A stretch of 64,000 bases of DNA from Pseudomonadota bacterium (GTDB lineage Bacteria; Pseudomonadota; Gammaproteobacteria; Burkholderiales; Ferrovaceae): NCBI GenBank assembly GCA_021796835.1, contig JAKABO010000007.1:27624-91623 (forward strand), read 5' to 3'. The translations under genes were made by a program, and so were the position numbers. Of the stretch, positions 28,996 to 41,800 are shown piece by piece; the stretch's first letter is position 1; each line of letters starts with the position of its first letter. The notes below the pieces were generated by a model. That model worked only from the letters and a program-made list of their open reading frames with translations. It did no database searches and was not told where the DNA came from.

Positions 28996-29931
28996 TTACG
29001 GGGTATCCGGAAGTTGGCTGGTTTTCCGGTCGCTCACCAGAAAATCGGCACGGGTCATGCCCAGTGCCATGGCAATGGGGCTGGCCACCAACACGGAGGA
29101 GTAGATCCCGAAAAGAATTCCAATGGTCAACGCCAATGCAAAGTAGTGCAGGGCTTCTCCCCCGAAGAAAAGCATGGAAGTGACCATCAACTGGGTGCAT
29201 CCATGGGTAATGATGGTCCGACTCATGGTCCGTGTGATGGCATTGTCAATGACCTGAGCCACCGAGGCCCCACGCATCTTGCGAAAGTTCTCCCGCACCC
29301 GGTCGAACACCACCACGGATTCATTCACCGAATACCCCAGAATAGCCAATACTGCAGCCAGGACGGAGAGGGAAAACTCCCACTGAAAGAAAGCAAAAAA
29401 GCCCAGGATGATCACCACATCGTGCAGGTTGGCCACGATCGTGGCCACCGCCGGTCGCCATTTGAAACGCAGGGAAAGGTAGATGACGATGCCCAGGGAA
29501 ACGAACAAAAGGGCTGCAGAGCCATCCTTGACCAACTCGTCGCCGACCTGGGGGCCGACAAACTCCACCCGCCGCACCTGCAAGGAGGCATCCTGTTGCC
29601 ACAGGGCCTGACGCACCTTTTCCGAAAGAGCGCCACTGCTGACCCCGTGACGCAGGGGCAGACGAATCAATACATCGTGGGAACTTCCGAAGTTCTGAAC
29701 ATTCGCATCGTTCAGCCCCAACTGCTTCAGGCTCCGACGCATGCCCGTCAAATCTGCTTGACCCGCCGTATGGACTTCCATGACGGTGCCACCCGTGAAA
29801 TCCACTGAAAAATTCAGCCCCTTGCTGTACAGAAAAAACACCGCCAACAAAAAGGTGATGAGCGATACCGAAGTGGTGTATTTCCCCCAACTCATGAAGG
29901 GAATGTCACGTTTCATCCGAAAAAATTCCAT
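28996..29931 (-). CDS. secF: protein translocase subunit SecF
   Basis: A 311-residue inner-membrane RND-type subunit that, with SecD and YajC, uses the proton gradient to assist Sec export. One N-terminal span is followed by a periplasmic domain opening FSVDFTGGTVMEV and five C-terminal spans with GYSVNESVVVFDRVRENFRKMR. A GAGG ribosome site precedes the ATG. It follows secD by 12 bases. Confidence 0.97.
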   Translation of the reverse strand: MEFFRMKRDIPFMSWGKYTTSVSLITFLLAVFFLYSKGLNFSVDFTGGTVMEVHTAGQADLTGMRRSLKQLGLNDANVQNFGSSHDVLIRLPLRHGVSSGALSEKVRQALWQQDASLQVRRVEFVGPQVGDELVKDGSAALLFVSLGIVIYLSLRFKWRPAVATIVANLHDVVIILGFFAFFQWEFSLSVLAAVLAILGYSVNESVVVFDRVRENFRKMRGASVAQVIDNAITRTMSRTIITHGCTQLMVTSMLFFGGEALHYFALALTIGILFGIYSSVLVASPIAMALGMTRADFLVSDRKTSQLPDTP

Positions 29932-29943
29932 AGCGTCCTCAGG

Positions 29944-31764
29944 TCACATGCCGATGGAAAGATGATCGATCTTGCGGCGGCGTCCGTAGATCAGGTTGAT
30001 CAAAGCGCGAGACACCAATACGGAACTGAACATGGAGGTCAGTATTCCAAGCACCAACACCACGGCAAACCCCTTGACCGGCCCCGAGCCGAAGGCAAAC
30101 AGCGCCAGGCCGGCAATCCCCGTTGTCACATTCGAATCCAGGATGGTCCCAAAGGCCCGGTCATAACCCGCATGAATGGCAGCCCCCGGCGAATTACCAT
30201 TGCGCAACTCTTCCCGAATACGCTCGTTGATCAGCACGTTGGCATCGATGGCCATCCCCACGGTCAACGCAATCGCTGCCATGCCCGGCAGGGTGAGCGT
30301 GGCTTGCAGCAAGGATAACAACCCCACCAGCAAAAGGACATTGGCCGCCAGGGCCACCACCGATACGGTCCCGAACAGGGCGTAATAAACCACCATGAAA
30401 ACCGCAATGGCAGCAAATCCGATCCAGGTGGAATGAAACCCCCGGGCAATGTTTTCCGCCCCCAGACTGGGTCCCACGGTCCGCTCTTCCAGAAAATCCA
30501 TGGGGGCCGCCAAGGCTCCGGCGCGCAGCAATAACGCCAGATCATTGGCCTCCTTGGAACTTTGCAGCCCGGTAATCTGAAAACGCGCCCCCAGTTCATC
30601 CTGTATGGTGGCCACACTGATGGCTTCGGTCTTGCTCTTTTCCAGAAGCAGGATGGCCATGCGTTTTTTGAGATTGTCGCGCGAGACCTGACGGATGATG
30701 CGCGCACCCTTGGCATCCATGCTGATGTTCACGGTGGGACGATTGTTCTGGGAATCAAAGCCGGCACCGGCATCGGTAATGACATCCCCGCTCAACACCA
30801 CGGCCTTGCGCACGAATACCGGAATCCCCTGGCGATCGAGCACCAGCAGATCGCCAGCGGGCGGCACCTGGGTCACCGAAACCGGGTTGGGATGATCTTC
30901 ATCCACCAGATGGATTTCCAGAGAGGCCGTTCGACCGATGATGTCCTTGGCCTTGGCCGTATCCTGCACGCCGGGGAGTTGAACGATGATGCGGTCTGCG
31001 CCCTGCTGCTGGATGATCGGTTCCTTGGCGCCCAACTCGTTGACCCGGTTACGCAAGGCCAGAATATTCTGCTTGACGGCCTGATCCTGGATAGCCGTGC
31101 GGGTTTCCGGCTTCAAAGACAACACCAGATCGTCCCCTTCGGCCTTCAGATTCATATCATGGTGCGTGTTTTCCAGAACTTGCTGGGCGGAAGACAAGGA
31201 GGTCCCATCATGAAAATGCACCACCAGACTTTCCCCGTCCCGGTTCAGTCCGTCGTAGTAAATCTGTTTGTCCTGCAACTCCGACCGAACTTCCGCCGCA
31301 TCCCCTTCCAGTCGCTTGGTCAGCGCGGCCTGCTGATCCACCTGGAGCAGAAAATGCACCCCGCCCGACAGATCCAGCCCCAGATACATGGGCAATGCAC
31401 CAATCTCCGACAGCCAGGACGGAGAATTGGGCACCAGGTTGAGCGCCACCACATAGCGCTGAGGCTGTCCCTCGGGGTTCAGCGCACGATCGATGATGTC
31501 CCGCGCCTTCAATTGAGTATCCGTATCGGCAAAGCGCACCCGCAATCCAGTCCCATCGAGGGAAGCACGGGTCTCGACCAACTGGGCCGCCCTCAGGGCC
31601 TGTTCCACCTGATTTTGCATCCCCGGCCCCAGGGGAGGGGTGGTTCCCAGCGGGGAGATCTGGACGGCAGGCGACTGGCCGAAAAAATTGGGCAGCGTAT
31701 ACAGTGCGCCCAGAGCAATCACACAAAAGACCAGCAAATTCTTCCAGAGCGGAAAACGGTTCAT
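29944..31764 (-). CDS. secD: protein translocase subunit SecD
   Basis: A 606-residue subunit of the SecDF-YajC complex. The N-terminal span is followed by the P1 domain (GLDLSGGVHFLLQVD), a long periplasmic region, and six C-terminal spans (AIALTVGMAIDANVLINERIREELRNG). The ATG at 31764 has AGGA 6 bases upstream; a TTG immediately before is in frame but less likely. The order yajC-secD-secF is standard. Confidence 0.97.
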   Translation of the reverse strand: MNRFPLWKNLLVFCVIALGALYTLPNFFGQSPAVQISPLGTTPPLGPGMQNQVEQALRAAQLVETRASLDGTGLRVRFADTDTQLKARDIIDRALNPEGQPQRYVVALNLVPNSPSWLSEIGALPMYLGLDLSGGVHFLLQVDQQAALTKRLEGDAAEVRSELQDKQIYYDGLNRDGESLVVHFHDGTSLSSAQQVLENTHHDMNLKAEGDDLVLSLKPETRTAIQDQAVKQNILALRNRVNELGAKEPIIQQQGADRIIVQLPGVQDTAKAKDIIGRTASLEIHLVDEDHPNPVSVTQVPPAGDLLVLDRQGIPVFVRKAVVLSGDVITDAGAGFDSQNNRPTVNISMDAKGARIIRQVSRDNLKKRMAILLLEKSKTEAISVATIQDELGARFQITGLQSSKEANDLALLLRAGALAAPMDFLEERTVGPSLGAENIARGFHSTWIGFAAIAVFMVVYYALFGTVSVVALAANVLLLVGLLSLLQATLTLPGMAAIALTVGMAIDANVLINERIREELRNGNSPGAAIHAGYDRAFGTILDSNVTTGIAGLALFAFGSGPVKGFAVVLVLGILTSMFSSVLVSRALINLIYGRRRKIDHLSIGM

Positions 31765-31795
31765 CAATATTCCTGGTGCGGCCTCCGAGGCCGGT

Positions 31796-32113
31796 TTATT
31801 TGAGACTTCCCTTAGGCAGCAGATTGCTTACGGCAGAGCGCTGAACCTGTATCACGGTACCCTTGGCCACTTCGAGTCGGACAAAATTGGCATCGATTTC
31901 GACAATCTTGCCGACAATCCCGCCCACCACCACCTCATCCCCCTTACTCAGGGACTCCAGCAAGGCTTTCTGCTCTTTCTGACGCTTCAACTGGGGGCGG
32001 ATGATCATGAAATAAAGCGCCAGAAACATGAACGCGATGAAAAACAGGTTGATCCCCATATCAGGGGCGGATCCACCACCGGACAGATCGGCAAAGGCAT
32101 TTTCAATCAGCAT
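31796..32113 (-). CDS. yajC: preprotein translocase subunit YajC
   Basis: A 105-residue protein with one membrane segment (LFFIAFMFLALYFMIIRPQ) and a cytosolic domain with the family's KGDEVVVGGIVGKIVEI. The ATG at 32113 is preceded by a strong GGAGG. It accompanies SecD and SecF. It lies 41 bases after tgt and 31 before secD, so all six genes of the run are likely one transcript. Confidence 0.96.
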   Translation of the reverse strand: MLIENAFADLSGGGSAPDMGINLFFIAFMFLALYFMIIRPQLKRQKEQKALLESLSKGDEVVVGGIVGKIVEIDANFVRLEVAKGTVIQVQRSAVSNLLPKGSLK

Positions 32114-32154
32114 GAGTCCCTCCAAAAAAACTTCACGATTCTAACACGATAGGA

Positions 32155-34297
<2,143 letters not shown>

Positions 34298-34304
34298 GAA
34301 GCGC

Positions 34305-34312
34305 ATTATAAT
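34305..34312. promoter_or_regulatory. symmetric -10 shared by queA (-) and tRNA-Leu (+)
   Basis: ATTATAAT is its own reverse complement, so it presents TATAAT on both strands: 34310-34305 toward queA and 34307-34312 toward the tRNA. Both reading directions end at a sensible start (about 34298 and 34319). The -35 regions are weak on either side. Confidence 0.6.
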
Positions 34313-34323
34313 GCACGGCTGCT

Positions 34324-34410
34324 GCCCGGGTGGCGAAATTGGTAGACGCATCAGACTCAAAATCTGACGCTGGCGACAGTGTGCCGGTTCGAGTCCGGCC
34401 CCGGGCACCA
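34324..34410 (+). tRNA. tRNA-Leu (anticodon CAA)
   Basis: 87 bases including an encoded CCA (34408-34410). The acceptor stem is GCCCGGG (34324-34330) with CCCGGGC (34400-34406). The anticodon loop CTCAAAA gives anticodon CAA, reading UUG. A long type II variable arm (around CGCTGGCGACAG) and the T-loop GGTTCGAGTCC are present, as expected for leucine tRNA. It is transcribed divergently from queA. Confidence 0.95.
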
Positions 34411-34517
34411 TCAGACAGTCCAGAGACCTCCGCGCTCACATCCAGATTTGATACAACACCAGAACCGAAAGAAAGCGACAATAGGGCGAGATTTTCCTGG
34501 AAGACAGAAGGAACCCG

Positions 34518-35297
34518 GTGCGCAAATCAAGATTCGTGGCAGTTTTTTCACTCGTATTTGCAGGATGTTCGACTGTCTCTGTACACGACCCCCTGCCCCT
34601 GAAACAGAGCGATTCCATTTCGATCTATTATTGTGTCGAGTCGACGGCACAGATGAACATTCTGGATAAAGCGCTCACCAAGGAAAAAAACAAGAACAGG
34701 TTTGACGAAGAAAACGCGGCGGCTCTTGAAGCCGTCAACGATTACCTGAACAGGAACATGATCAAATCGCCGCGCCTGAACGTCACGAAACTGCCCTCCT
34801 GCCAGGAGTTGGCCGCAGTACCGCACAACCCGACCGCGTTATACCTGACCGTTACCCTGAGTGGCTACGGGAGTCTGAATGAAAGGTGGAAAAAACTGTT
34901 CATCGGTTCCGGAATCATAGAAGGGACTGTTCAGGGCATCGTTGTCGGAACGGCCACTCAAAATCCGTGGCTGGGCCTTGCGATGGCATCGGAAGAATTT
35001 GGACAGGAATATTTGACCTGGAACGGCATTGACTGGCTGATGGGGGAAACTTATGCCCCGGTAACTTTGGAAGGTGCCCTGGTATCGTCGACGGACCGGC
35101 AGACGATCTGGAAGGACAGTTCGTTCATCACGGACAACAGCGACGAACTGGAAAAGATGAGCAAGGACGAAAAAAAGAAGAAGGAAGTGCAATTGAAAGC
35201 CAGCCTGCATAAAGCCGAAGAGGAACTGGGGACCTCTCTCAACGCTTATCTGACGAAAGAAATCCTGAAGGATGAGCCCTTGCCGGTTTCAAAATGA
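34518..35297 (+). CDS. hypothetical lipoprotein
   Basis: A 259-residue protein starting at a GTG with GAAGGA upstream. The N-terminus is a lipoprotein signal (RFVAVFSLVFAGC, lipobox ending in Cys17). The rest holds a glycine-rich hydrophobic stretch in mid-protein (IGSGIIEGTVQGIVVGTATQNPWLG) and a charged, Lys/Glu-rich coiled-coil-like part near the end. I recognise no family. It stands alone, after tRNA-Leu and convergent with rssA. Its codon use looks less GC-rich than its neighbours, which may hint at transfer. Confidence 0.75.
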   Translation: MRKSRFVAVFSLVFAGCSTVSVHDPLPLKQSDSISIYYCVESTAQMNILDKALTKEKNKNRFDEENAAALEAVNDYLNRNMIKSPRLNVTKLPSCQELAAVPHNPTALYLTVTLSGYGSLNERWKKLFIGSGIIEGTVQGIVVGTATQNPWLGLAMASEEFGQEYLTWNGIDWLMGETYAPVTLEGALVSSTDRQTIWKDSSFITDNSDELEKMSKDEKKKKEVQLKASLHKAEEELGTSLNAYLTKEILKDEPLPVSK

Positions 35298-35342
35298 CCG
35301 ATTTGGCGAAAACTCAGACAGCAGGCAGAAGTACTCACGCGC

Positions 35343-36191
35343 TCAACGAAGTCCCTGCAAAGCAGGCAGAACTCCGGCCACGCTCTTGTACCCCACCTCG
35401 ATGGCCTCTACCCCGCGATGAAAATCGAAAAAGCCCACATGGCCCACCTTGGGGGTAATGAGCACGTCCGCCGGGTCTCCCGCCAACCGCCCGCGCGCAA
35501 TACGTAATTGCATGATATTGATACTATTACTCAAAATTTCCCGTAACGAGGGCTTGGTCATTTCCGGACGCATCCAGGGCTGAAGAAGGTCCGTGTTCAA
35601 ATCCACGGCAATGACGAACTCGGCGCCCATCGCTCTTGCCAGGGACACGGGAACGGGGTTGACCAACCCCCCATCCACCAGAAATCTCTCGTCTCGCCGT
35701 ACCGGCGTAAACAGCGCAGGAAAAGCAATGGAAGCCCTCATGGCTTCGATTGCCGAACCTTCGCGCAGCCAGACCTCCATTCCCGAATGCAGACACGTTG
35801 CCACCGCCCCATAAGGCAAAGCCAATTGTTCTATGGGACGATCCACGAAGTGAACCCGAAAGTACTCGATCAGCTTTTCTCCCTTGAGCATTCCTCCCTT
35901 CATACTGACGTCCAGCAATGAAAAGATATTTCTCATATTCATCTCCATCAGCCACTGTTCAAACCGACCCAGTTCGCCAGCCGCATACACCGCGCCGACC
36001 AAGGCCCCGATGGAGGTTCCACAGACCAGGTCAGGATGAATGCCGGCATCTTCCAGGGCTTTGATCACCCCCACATGCGCCCAGCCCCGGGCAGCTCCCC
36101 CACCCAGCACCAGTCCGATCCGGGGTTTTTTCGGAACCACCGGCGCAGAGACCTTGCTCGCTTCGGCATCAAATCTCTTCAGAAAATGCAT
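35343..36191 (-). CDS. patatin-like phospholipase family protein (RssA-like)
   Basis: A 282-residue serine hydrolase with the patatin fold. The oxyanion loop GGGAARG is at 30-36, the nucleophile Ser60 lies in GTSIG, and the catalytic Asp173 in VDGGLVNP. These residues are all intact, so an active lipid acyl hydrolase is expected, though the substrate is unknown. It is the third gene of the antiporter-ybdK-rssA run, following ybdK after 66 bases. Confidence 0.9.
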   Translation of the reverse strand: MHFLKRFDAEASKVSAPVVPKKPRIGLVLGGGAARGWAHVGVIKALEDAGIHPDLVCGTSIGALVGAVYAAGELGRFEQWLMEMNMRNIFSLLDVSMKGGMLKGEKLIEYFRVHFVDRPIEQLALPYGAVATCLHSGMEVWLREGSAIEAMRASIAFPALFTPVRRDERFLVDGGLVNPVPVSLARAMGAEFVIAVDLNTDLLQPWMRPEMTKPSLREILSNSINIMQLRIARGRLAGDPADVLITPKVGHVGFFDFHRGVEAIEVGYKSVAGVLPALQGLR

Positions 36192-36257
36192 TTCCCTACC
36201 CCTCAGTCAAGCGTCAAACGCAGCCCCCCTGCCGGTCTCGGCTGGCGAATCTGTCCC

Positions 36258-37373
36258 TCAGGCCCGCCAACGCGCACATTGCCTTTGCACCACTTCGGCC
36301 AGAGACTTTGTCTGTGCATGCTGTCGACGCAGCCAATCCACATCACTGCGGGCGGTCAACACTTCACGACGCAGGGCGGCACAGGCTTCATCCGCCTTGA
36401 GGGCGATGGCGTGGGATTCAATTTTATCCAGGGTATCCAGAATTTCTTCGGACAAGGAACGGTGTTCATGGTTCCGGGGACTGACATAAACCCCCTCATA
36501 TCCAAACCGGCAGGCCTGAAAACGATTGAAGGTATAAACCAGATAATCCTTTTCCTGCGGGGAATAAGGGCGCTCGAGGGTCAGATAGCGGGCCAGTGAC
36601 TGAATGAATGCCGCAATCTGGGCTGCTTTTCCTACCGTCAGGGGCGTATCCATGACCCGCACCTCGATCGTCCCATATTCGGGCTTGGGTCGAATGTCCC
36701 AGTAAAAATCCTTCATACTTTTGACGATCCCGGTCGCCATCATGGAATCAAAGTATTCCCCAAAGGAATCCCACGTTTCAACCAGGGGAGCACGTCCACT
36801 CAGGGGAAACGAAAAGACGGAATTCAGGCGGGCCGAATGAAACCCCGTATCATTCCCCTGAACGAAGGGTGAGGACGCGCTCAGGGCGATGAAATGCGGG
36901 ATGAACCCCGAAAGCAGATGAAGAAGGATCAATGCCTCATCCGCATTGTCGCATCCCACATGGACATGCTGTCCAAAAATCGTGAACTGCTTGGCCAGAT
37001 ACCCGTAGAGAGAGGATAACTGGTCAAAGCGGGGCGTGTCATAAATACGACGTTCGCTCCAGTGCTGGAACGCATGGGTTCCCCCGCCGCACACCCCGAT
37101 GTCCAGACGGTCGGCACACTCTACAATGCCCTGGCGAATCTCGTCGAGTTGCCCGAAGACATCGGCATGGGAGGTGCAGATCCCGGTAGCCATTTCCACC
37201 ATCCCCTGGGTGATTTCCGGCTTGACGTCCCAATCCTTGCCCTTTTTTTTCAGAAGACGCAACAGATCGGTGGTGGAATCCACAAGGTCATAATCGTAAG
37301 TATTGACCAGTTGCAATTCCAGTTCCACCCCCAATGTCAGGGGACGGGAAGAAGAAAAAGGAGGAAGTGTCAT
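36258..37373 (-). CDS. YbdK-type carboxylate-amine ligase (glutamate-cysteine ligase 2 family)
   Basis: A 371-residue member of the GCS2 family; E. coli YbdK has weak glutamate-cysteine ligase activity. Conserved segments: [11 protein letters not shown] at the N-terminus, [31 protein letters not shown] and [14 protein letters not shown]. The ATG at 37373 overlaps the antiporter stop (ATGA). The physiological substrate of this branch is unsettled; gshA-type activity is possible. Confidence 0.88.
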   Translation of the reverse strand: MTLPPFSSSRPLTLGVELELQLVNTYDYDLVDSTTDLLRLLKKKGKDWDVKPEITQGMVEMATGICTSHADVFGQLDEIRQGIVECADRLDIGVCGGGTHAFQHWSERRIYDTPRFDQLSSLYGYLAKQFTIFGQHVHVGCDNADEALILLHLLSGFIPHFIALSASSPFVQGNDTGFHSARLNSVFSFPLSGRAPLVETWDSFGEYFDSMMATGIVKSMKDFYWDIRPKPEYGTIEVRVMDTPLTVGKAAQIAAFIQSLARYLTLERPYSPQEKDYLVYTFNRFQACRFGYEGVYVSPRNHEHRSLSEEILDTLDKIESHAIALKADEACAALRREVLTARSDVDWLRRQHAQTKSLAEVVQRQCARWRA

Positions 37374-38557
37374 GACGATTTTTCCTGGAATTCCTGCGAG
37401 CGAATCAATCCCCACTGAACAGCCATGGGACCCAGGACTTCAAGCACGTTCATCATGCTGAAAACGATCGGAAGAATCCTGACCCCCACCTGAGGATACA
37501 GGGTCCGCATATCCATCAGTTCCACCAGCGGGATTTCAGCCATGGGAATGAGAACGATACCCAGCACCAGCGATTGACGCAAATTCAATCCGCTGATCGG
37601 TCCCAGCAACAACACCCCCAGCCCTTTTGCGGCGAACCTGACCAACACGACGATCATGGCGGCTCCTGCGCCAACCATAAACTCACTCCGGGTCAGCAGG
37701 GATCCCGTCATCATGAACAGGATGATCGTCAAAATGCTCCCCGCCGTTCCAAAGTGGCGGGGCCAGAGATGGGGCCGTGGATCGAAGTGCTTGGCCAGCA
37801 CCCCCCCCAGTAACGGAGCCAGAAAAACGGGCAACTCGAGCGCGACGAGAAAAGCCTGCAACAGGAGGAGAAGACCGAACAGCACCGGCGCACTCTGCTC
37901 GTCCGATAGTTCGAACATCCGACGCAACAACTTGAAAGACAAGGCCAGGACCAGCCCCATCCCCAGGGAACCCGCAAGAAGGTAAAACGAATGGAAGAGG
38001 GCCATGAACCATTGCCCATGAAATGTGCCCTGGAACCAACCCATGATCAGGTAAAAACACACCACCGAATAAACCGTATTCAGACCGCACAACACCAGCA
38101 ATCGCTGGGTGACTTGCCCCTGAGCGCGCATCTCGGTCACCATCCGCAGCACGATGACCGGTGAAGTTCCCATGGCAATGACCGCGATGGACAAAGCATT
38201 TTTCGCCTCGAACCCCATCACCATGAGGACCCCGAACACCGCAACGAAGGTCGCCCCCGACTCCAGGAGACTGGACGCAATGACCCAGGGATTGTATTTC
38301 AGCCAACGCAAACTCACCCGAACACCCAACTCGAAAAGCAGCAGGGTCAGGGTCAACTCCACCAGAAATCTGAAATCGGGCAGATCCTCTCCATCCACCC
38401 AGCCCAACCCCAAGGGACCCAGCAGAATTCCTGCCAGCGCATACCCCGTGATTCGAGGCATTTTGACCAGACGACAGATTCCCTCTCCAGCCAGGGAAGC
38501 CAGAAGGAAGGAAAGCGCGATACGCATAAAAAACAGCCATTGGGTGTGTCCCATCAT
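37370..38557 (-). CDS. CPA2-type cation:proton antiporter
   Basis: A 395-residue membrane protein with about 12-13 hydrophobic segments, matching the Na+/H+ exchanger domain (PF00999): [19 protein letters not shown] early, [15 protein letters not shown], and LGGVLAKHF later. Unlike KefB/KefC it has no C-terminal RCK/TrkA-N domain. Start: AGGAG lies 9 bases ahead of the ATG at 38557; a second ATG follows at once. It is coupled to ybdK by ATGA, and a role in pH or potassium balance is likely but unproven. Confidence 0.87.
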   Translation of the reverse strand: MMGHTQWLFFMRIALSFLLASLAGEGICRLVKMPRITGYALAGILLGPLGLGWVDGEDLPDFRFLVELTLTLLLFELGVRVSLRWLKYNPWVIASSLLESGATFVAVFGVLMVMGFEAKNALSIAVIAMGTSPVIVLRMVTEMRAQGQVTQRLLVLCGLNTVYSVVCFYLIMGWFQGTFHGQWFMALFHSFYLLAGSLGMGLVLALSFKLLRRMFELSDEQSAPVLFGLLLLLQAFLVALELPVFLAPLLGGVLAKHFDPRPHLWPRHFGTAGSILTIILFMMTGSLLTRSEFMVGAGAAMIVVLVRFAAKGLGVLLLGPISGLNLRQSLVLGIVLIPMAEIPLVELMDMRTLYPQVGVRILPIVFSMMNVLEVLGPMAVQWGLIRSQEFQEKSS

Positions 38558-38668
38558 GGATATTGACTCCTGACGATCTCTCCGGGGACAGGGCCATCCG
38601 TAACAATCTGTATTTCCGGGAGAGGGTGAGCGATGAGCGCAAACGGCACTGATGACATAAGGCGGCAG

Positions 38669-38693
38669 CCGGTTTTCCTGGTTTGAAAACCGG
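38669..38693. repeat. nine-base perfect inverted repeat between the antiporter and recC
   Basis: CCGGTTTTC (38669-38677) and GAAAACCGG (38685-38693) around a 7-base loop. Neither strand shows a T-run, so it is not a terminator; it may be an operator for one of the divergent units. Confidence 0.5.
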
Positions 38694-38719
38694 GAAGAAA
38701 AATTGATCCCGCCGTACAG

Positions 38720-38725
38720 TATAAT
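38720..38725 (+). promoter_or_regulatory. -10 element for recCBD
   Basis: A perfect TATAAT, giving a start near 38732 and a ~100-base leader to recC. The -35 is poor. The inverted repeat at 38669-38693 lies 26 bases upstream. Confidence 0.4.
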
Positions 38726-38831
38726 GCCCTGAGCATGAAAGTCCAAACCTGCCCCCTGGCCCTTCCTCCACAAAGGTTCTCATGATTCGGCACGCGACAA
38801 GTTCCGCCCTTCCACCCAATCCGTACCGCCC

Positions 38832-41800
38832 ATGAGTATGCCCCCCCCTGGTCTCGTCGTCCTGCACGGTAACCGCCTGGAATTGTTGCAGGAGGCCGTG
38901 GTGCACTGGATGCGCCAGCACCCACTGGCCCCGCTGACCGAAGAGATCATCCTGGTCAACAGTATCGGCACAGCCGAATGGGTCAAGTCCTCCCTGGCTG
39001 AATCTCTGGGGGTCTGTGCCGCGACACGGGTCGAACTACCCGGCCGTTTCCTGTGGCGTTCATACCGCAAGATCCTGGGCCGGGCGGTGGCAGAACGATC
39101 CCCCCTGAATCGTCAGGCCCTGATCTGGCGCATCATGAAACTGGCGCTTCAGGACACGCTGCCCGCCCCCCTGGCCGCCATCGTTCACCTTCTCCGGGCA
39201 GAGGACCTGGAAGCCCGTTATGGCTTTGCCTGCGAAGTCGCCGACCTCTTCGATCAATACCAGAATTACCGGTCCACCTGGCTGGCAGACTGGATCCAGG
39301 GTCGGAATCAGTTGACCACGGCGCGGGGAGAAGAGTTACCCGTCCCGCCGGATCAAGCCTGGCAACCCGCCCTGTGGCGTTGTCTCTGGCAGGACCTGTC
39401 TCCCGCCGAACGCGCCTTCACCCTCCCGGCCCTGCATCAGCAGGTCCTCGAACGGCTGCAACGGGGCGGAGAAATCATCGGGTTACCCCCCCGTATCCTC
39501 GTCTTCGGCGTCTCCACGCTGCCCCATTCAACCCTGCAGATCCTGGATGCCCTGGCGCATCACTGCCAGGTGCTGGTGGCCTTGCTCAATCCCTGTCGTT
39601 TTCACTGGTCCGACATCGTGGAGGGACGGGAACTCTGGCAAGCCGTCCGGCGCCGCCAACCCTGGCGCCACCACCATGATTTCAGCATGACGGCCTTTGA
39701 AGACATGCATCTCCACGCTCACCCACTGCTGGCCGCCTGGGGTCGTCAGGGAAGAGACTTCATGCGGCAACTGGATGCCTATGCGCCTTCCATCCCGGAG
39801 GCCACAGACCTCCCCCGCATCGATCTGTTCGATGAACGAACCCCGCATACGTTGCTGGAGGAAGTTCAATGCGCCATCCGCGATTTGCTTCCCCTGGCCG
39901 AGCACCCGCGGAATGTCGTTGCCGCAACGGACCGCTCTCTGGTCTTTCACCGGGCCCATAGCCCCCTGCGCGAAGTACAGGTACTGCAAGACCAGTTGCT
40001 CGATCTTTTGACCCAGTCATCCCCCGCCTTGCAGCCCCGTCAGATCGTGGTCATGATCCCCGCGCTCGAAGATTATGTCCCCTTCATCGAGGCCGTCTTC
40101 GATCGCTACGAATCCGGGGACCCGCGCTTCATTCCCTATGAAATCGCCCTCTCCCGCCCCCGCCTCAGTACCCCGCTCATCCAGGCCCTGAAATGGCTGC
40201 TGGCGCTCGACCAACACCGGATCACGGCCAGCGAGGTCCGTTCGTTGCTGGAAGTCCCTGCGCTGGCACAGCACTTCGAACTGGATGCCGACGGGGTGAG
40301 CAAGTTGTCTCGATGGGCAGATGCCAGCGGGATCCGCTGGGGTCTGGATGACCTCCATCGCGCTTCCCTCGAACTGGGTGCCTGTGGCGACCAGAATACC
40401 TGGCACTTCGGCCTGGAACGCCTCTGGCTCGGCTATGCCAACGGCTCTTCCGGCCCCTTCGACGGCATCGAGCCCTACCCGCATCTGAGCGGACTGGAAG
40501 CCACCGTCCTTGGCTCACTGGCCCGTTTCATCGAGACCCTGAAGGAGACCTGGGAGATCCTGCGCAGCCCTGCGCCCCCGGCGGTCTGGGTGGAGCGGGG
40601 ACGCCAGTTGCTGGACGACTGGTTCGACGCGACCAATGAACTGGAAAACCTCAGCCTCGGACTGTTGCACGAAGCCCTGAGTGACTGGCTGACCCTTTGC
40701 CAGGAAACCGGTTTTGCAGACCCGATCCCCCTTTCCCTGTTTCGTCGGTCCTGGTTCGATACGCTGGAAGAACCCAAGGAAACGGGCCGTTTTCTCAGCG
40801 GAGGGGTCACATTTTGCACCTTGCTGCCCCTGCGCGCCCTTCCCTTCGAGGTCATCTGCCTGTTGGGCATGAACCTCGAAGCCTTTCCTCGCCGTGCTGC
40901 CGCGCGCCCGCACGACCTGATGCAAAGACCGGGGATGCCGCGACCCGGTGACCGCGCCCGCCAGGAGGATGATCGGGCCCTGATGCTGGATACCCTGCTC
41001 GCCGCCCGGCGAGTTCTGTCCATCAGTTGGTGCGGTCGGGACCCGCGCGACGATTCCGAACGTCCGCCCTCCGTGCTGGTGGCCCAGTTACGCGATTACC
41101 TGATGCGCGGGTGGCGTCCTGATGAAAATCATGGATACACCGACCTCCTGGCCCAACAGACCCGGGATCACCCCCTGCAACCCTTCAGCCGCCGCTATTT
41201 CGAGGAAAACCAGCCCATTCATACCTATGCCGGGGAATGGCGTCGGGTCTTTGACCCGGCCTTGCCAGAGGCGACTCTTCCTCCCCTCTCTCCCCAGGAC
41301 CCACCCAAAACACTCTCGCTCGGGATGCTGGGCCGTTTTCTCAGAAACCCGGTCAGGTTTTACCTGGAGTCCATTCTGAACATACATTTCGAGGAAGCCC
41401 AGACTCCCCCGGACGAGGAAATGTTCGAGACTTCGGGTTTGGCGCGCCATGAGTGGATCGATGCCCTGATCACCCCACCGTTCAACCCGCGCGAATCGCA
41501 GGAACTGGAAACCCGGCTACAGCGCCTGTGTCGTGCCGGGCAACTTCCCCTGGCCGAAATGGGACAGGCGGTCATGGCGGAATTGCGCGGCACCGTCACC
41601 CCCATGCTGGAAACCTGGGGCGCCCTGCAGGAACGTTATCCCTGCCTGTGCGACAAGCACCCGATTCACCTCTCCTTCGGGATCCATGAAATCCGCGACT
41701 GGCTGGAAGGCCTGCGCAAAGAAGGGGACAGGGAACCCGCCGCGTGGGTGGAACTCCTTGCCTCCCGTGTTCTGGAAAAAAATGGCAAAGACCTGCAACT

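Noticed and set aside
34324..35342. Integrative element next to tRNA-Leu
   Set aside because: No integrase is present and I found no repeat of the tRNA 3' end downstream; only one orphan gene is there.
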